From NCBI GenBank assembly GCA_022710245.1, contig JAKLHH010000496.1, positions 1 to 6,124 on the forward strand: a stretch of DNA of 6,124 nucleotides, written 5' to 3'. The notes under the pieces are model-generated. The model saw only the letters and a list, made by a program, of their open reading frames with translations, was not told the origin of the DNA and made no database searches. Origin of the DNA: Myxococcota bacterium (GTDB lineage Bacteria > Myxococcota > Polyangia > GCA-2747355 > JAKLHH01). The position numbers and the translations under genes are program-made. This document shows, piece by piece, positions 4,968 through 6,124 of the stretch. Every line of letters begins with the position of its first letter. Position 1 is the stretch's first letter.

Positions 4968-6124
<1,157 letters not shown>

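Overview
The window is very GC-rich chromosomal DNA, most likely from a myxobacterium or close relative (Myxococcota, formerly Deltaproteobacteria). Three things point there. One gene is a small PilZ protein of the myxobacterial TIGR02266 type. Another encodes an exported von Willebrand factor A (VWA) protein with MopE-type CDGxDNxCxG repeats, which are abundant in these genomes. There are also several lipoproteins and cysteine-rich secreted proteins with no obvious homologues outside such lineages. The genus cannot be settled from the sequence alone.

Layout from left to right. Positions 1-963 (minus) hold the N-terminal 321 residues of a PocR-PAS-HisKA sensor histidine kinase whose kinase core lies beyond the left edge. 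A 333-bp divergent intergenic region follows, with an extended -10 promoter facing the kinase and a candidate sigma70 promoter, paired direct repeats and a hairpin-rich leader facing the plus-strand genes. Then come ndk (1297-1725) and rlmN (1739-2935), 13 bp apart and probably one transcript. A PilZ-domain protein (3005-3424) and a cysteine-rich exported protein with two internal 7-cysteine repeats (3448-3942) lie on the same strand. A convergent lipoprotein gene (3967-4644, minus) ends 24 bp from it. A second divergent intergenic region (4645-4967) is rich in dyads, including a strong 32-nt hairpin and a 13-bp palindrome. The window closes inside a VWA/MopE-repeat exported protein (4968 onward) that continues past the right edge.

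How the genes fit together. ndk (nucleotide pools) and rlmN (23S rRNA/tRNA methylation) are housekeeping. The kinase and the PilZ protein are signalling parts, sensing a ligand by PocR/PAS and c-di-GMP respectively. The last three genes all encode envelope or secreted proteins, two of them cysteine-rich with similar C-x(2)-G-x-W-type modules. I see no defence system, biosynthetic cluster, CRISPR array, tRNA, rRNA or mobile element. The least explained parts are the duplicated cysteine module in the 3448-3942 protein, the structured intergenic region at 4748-4873, and the unassigned lipoprotein at 3967-4644.
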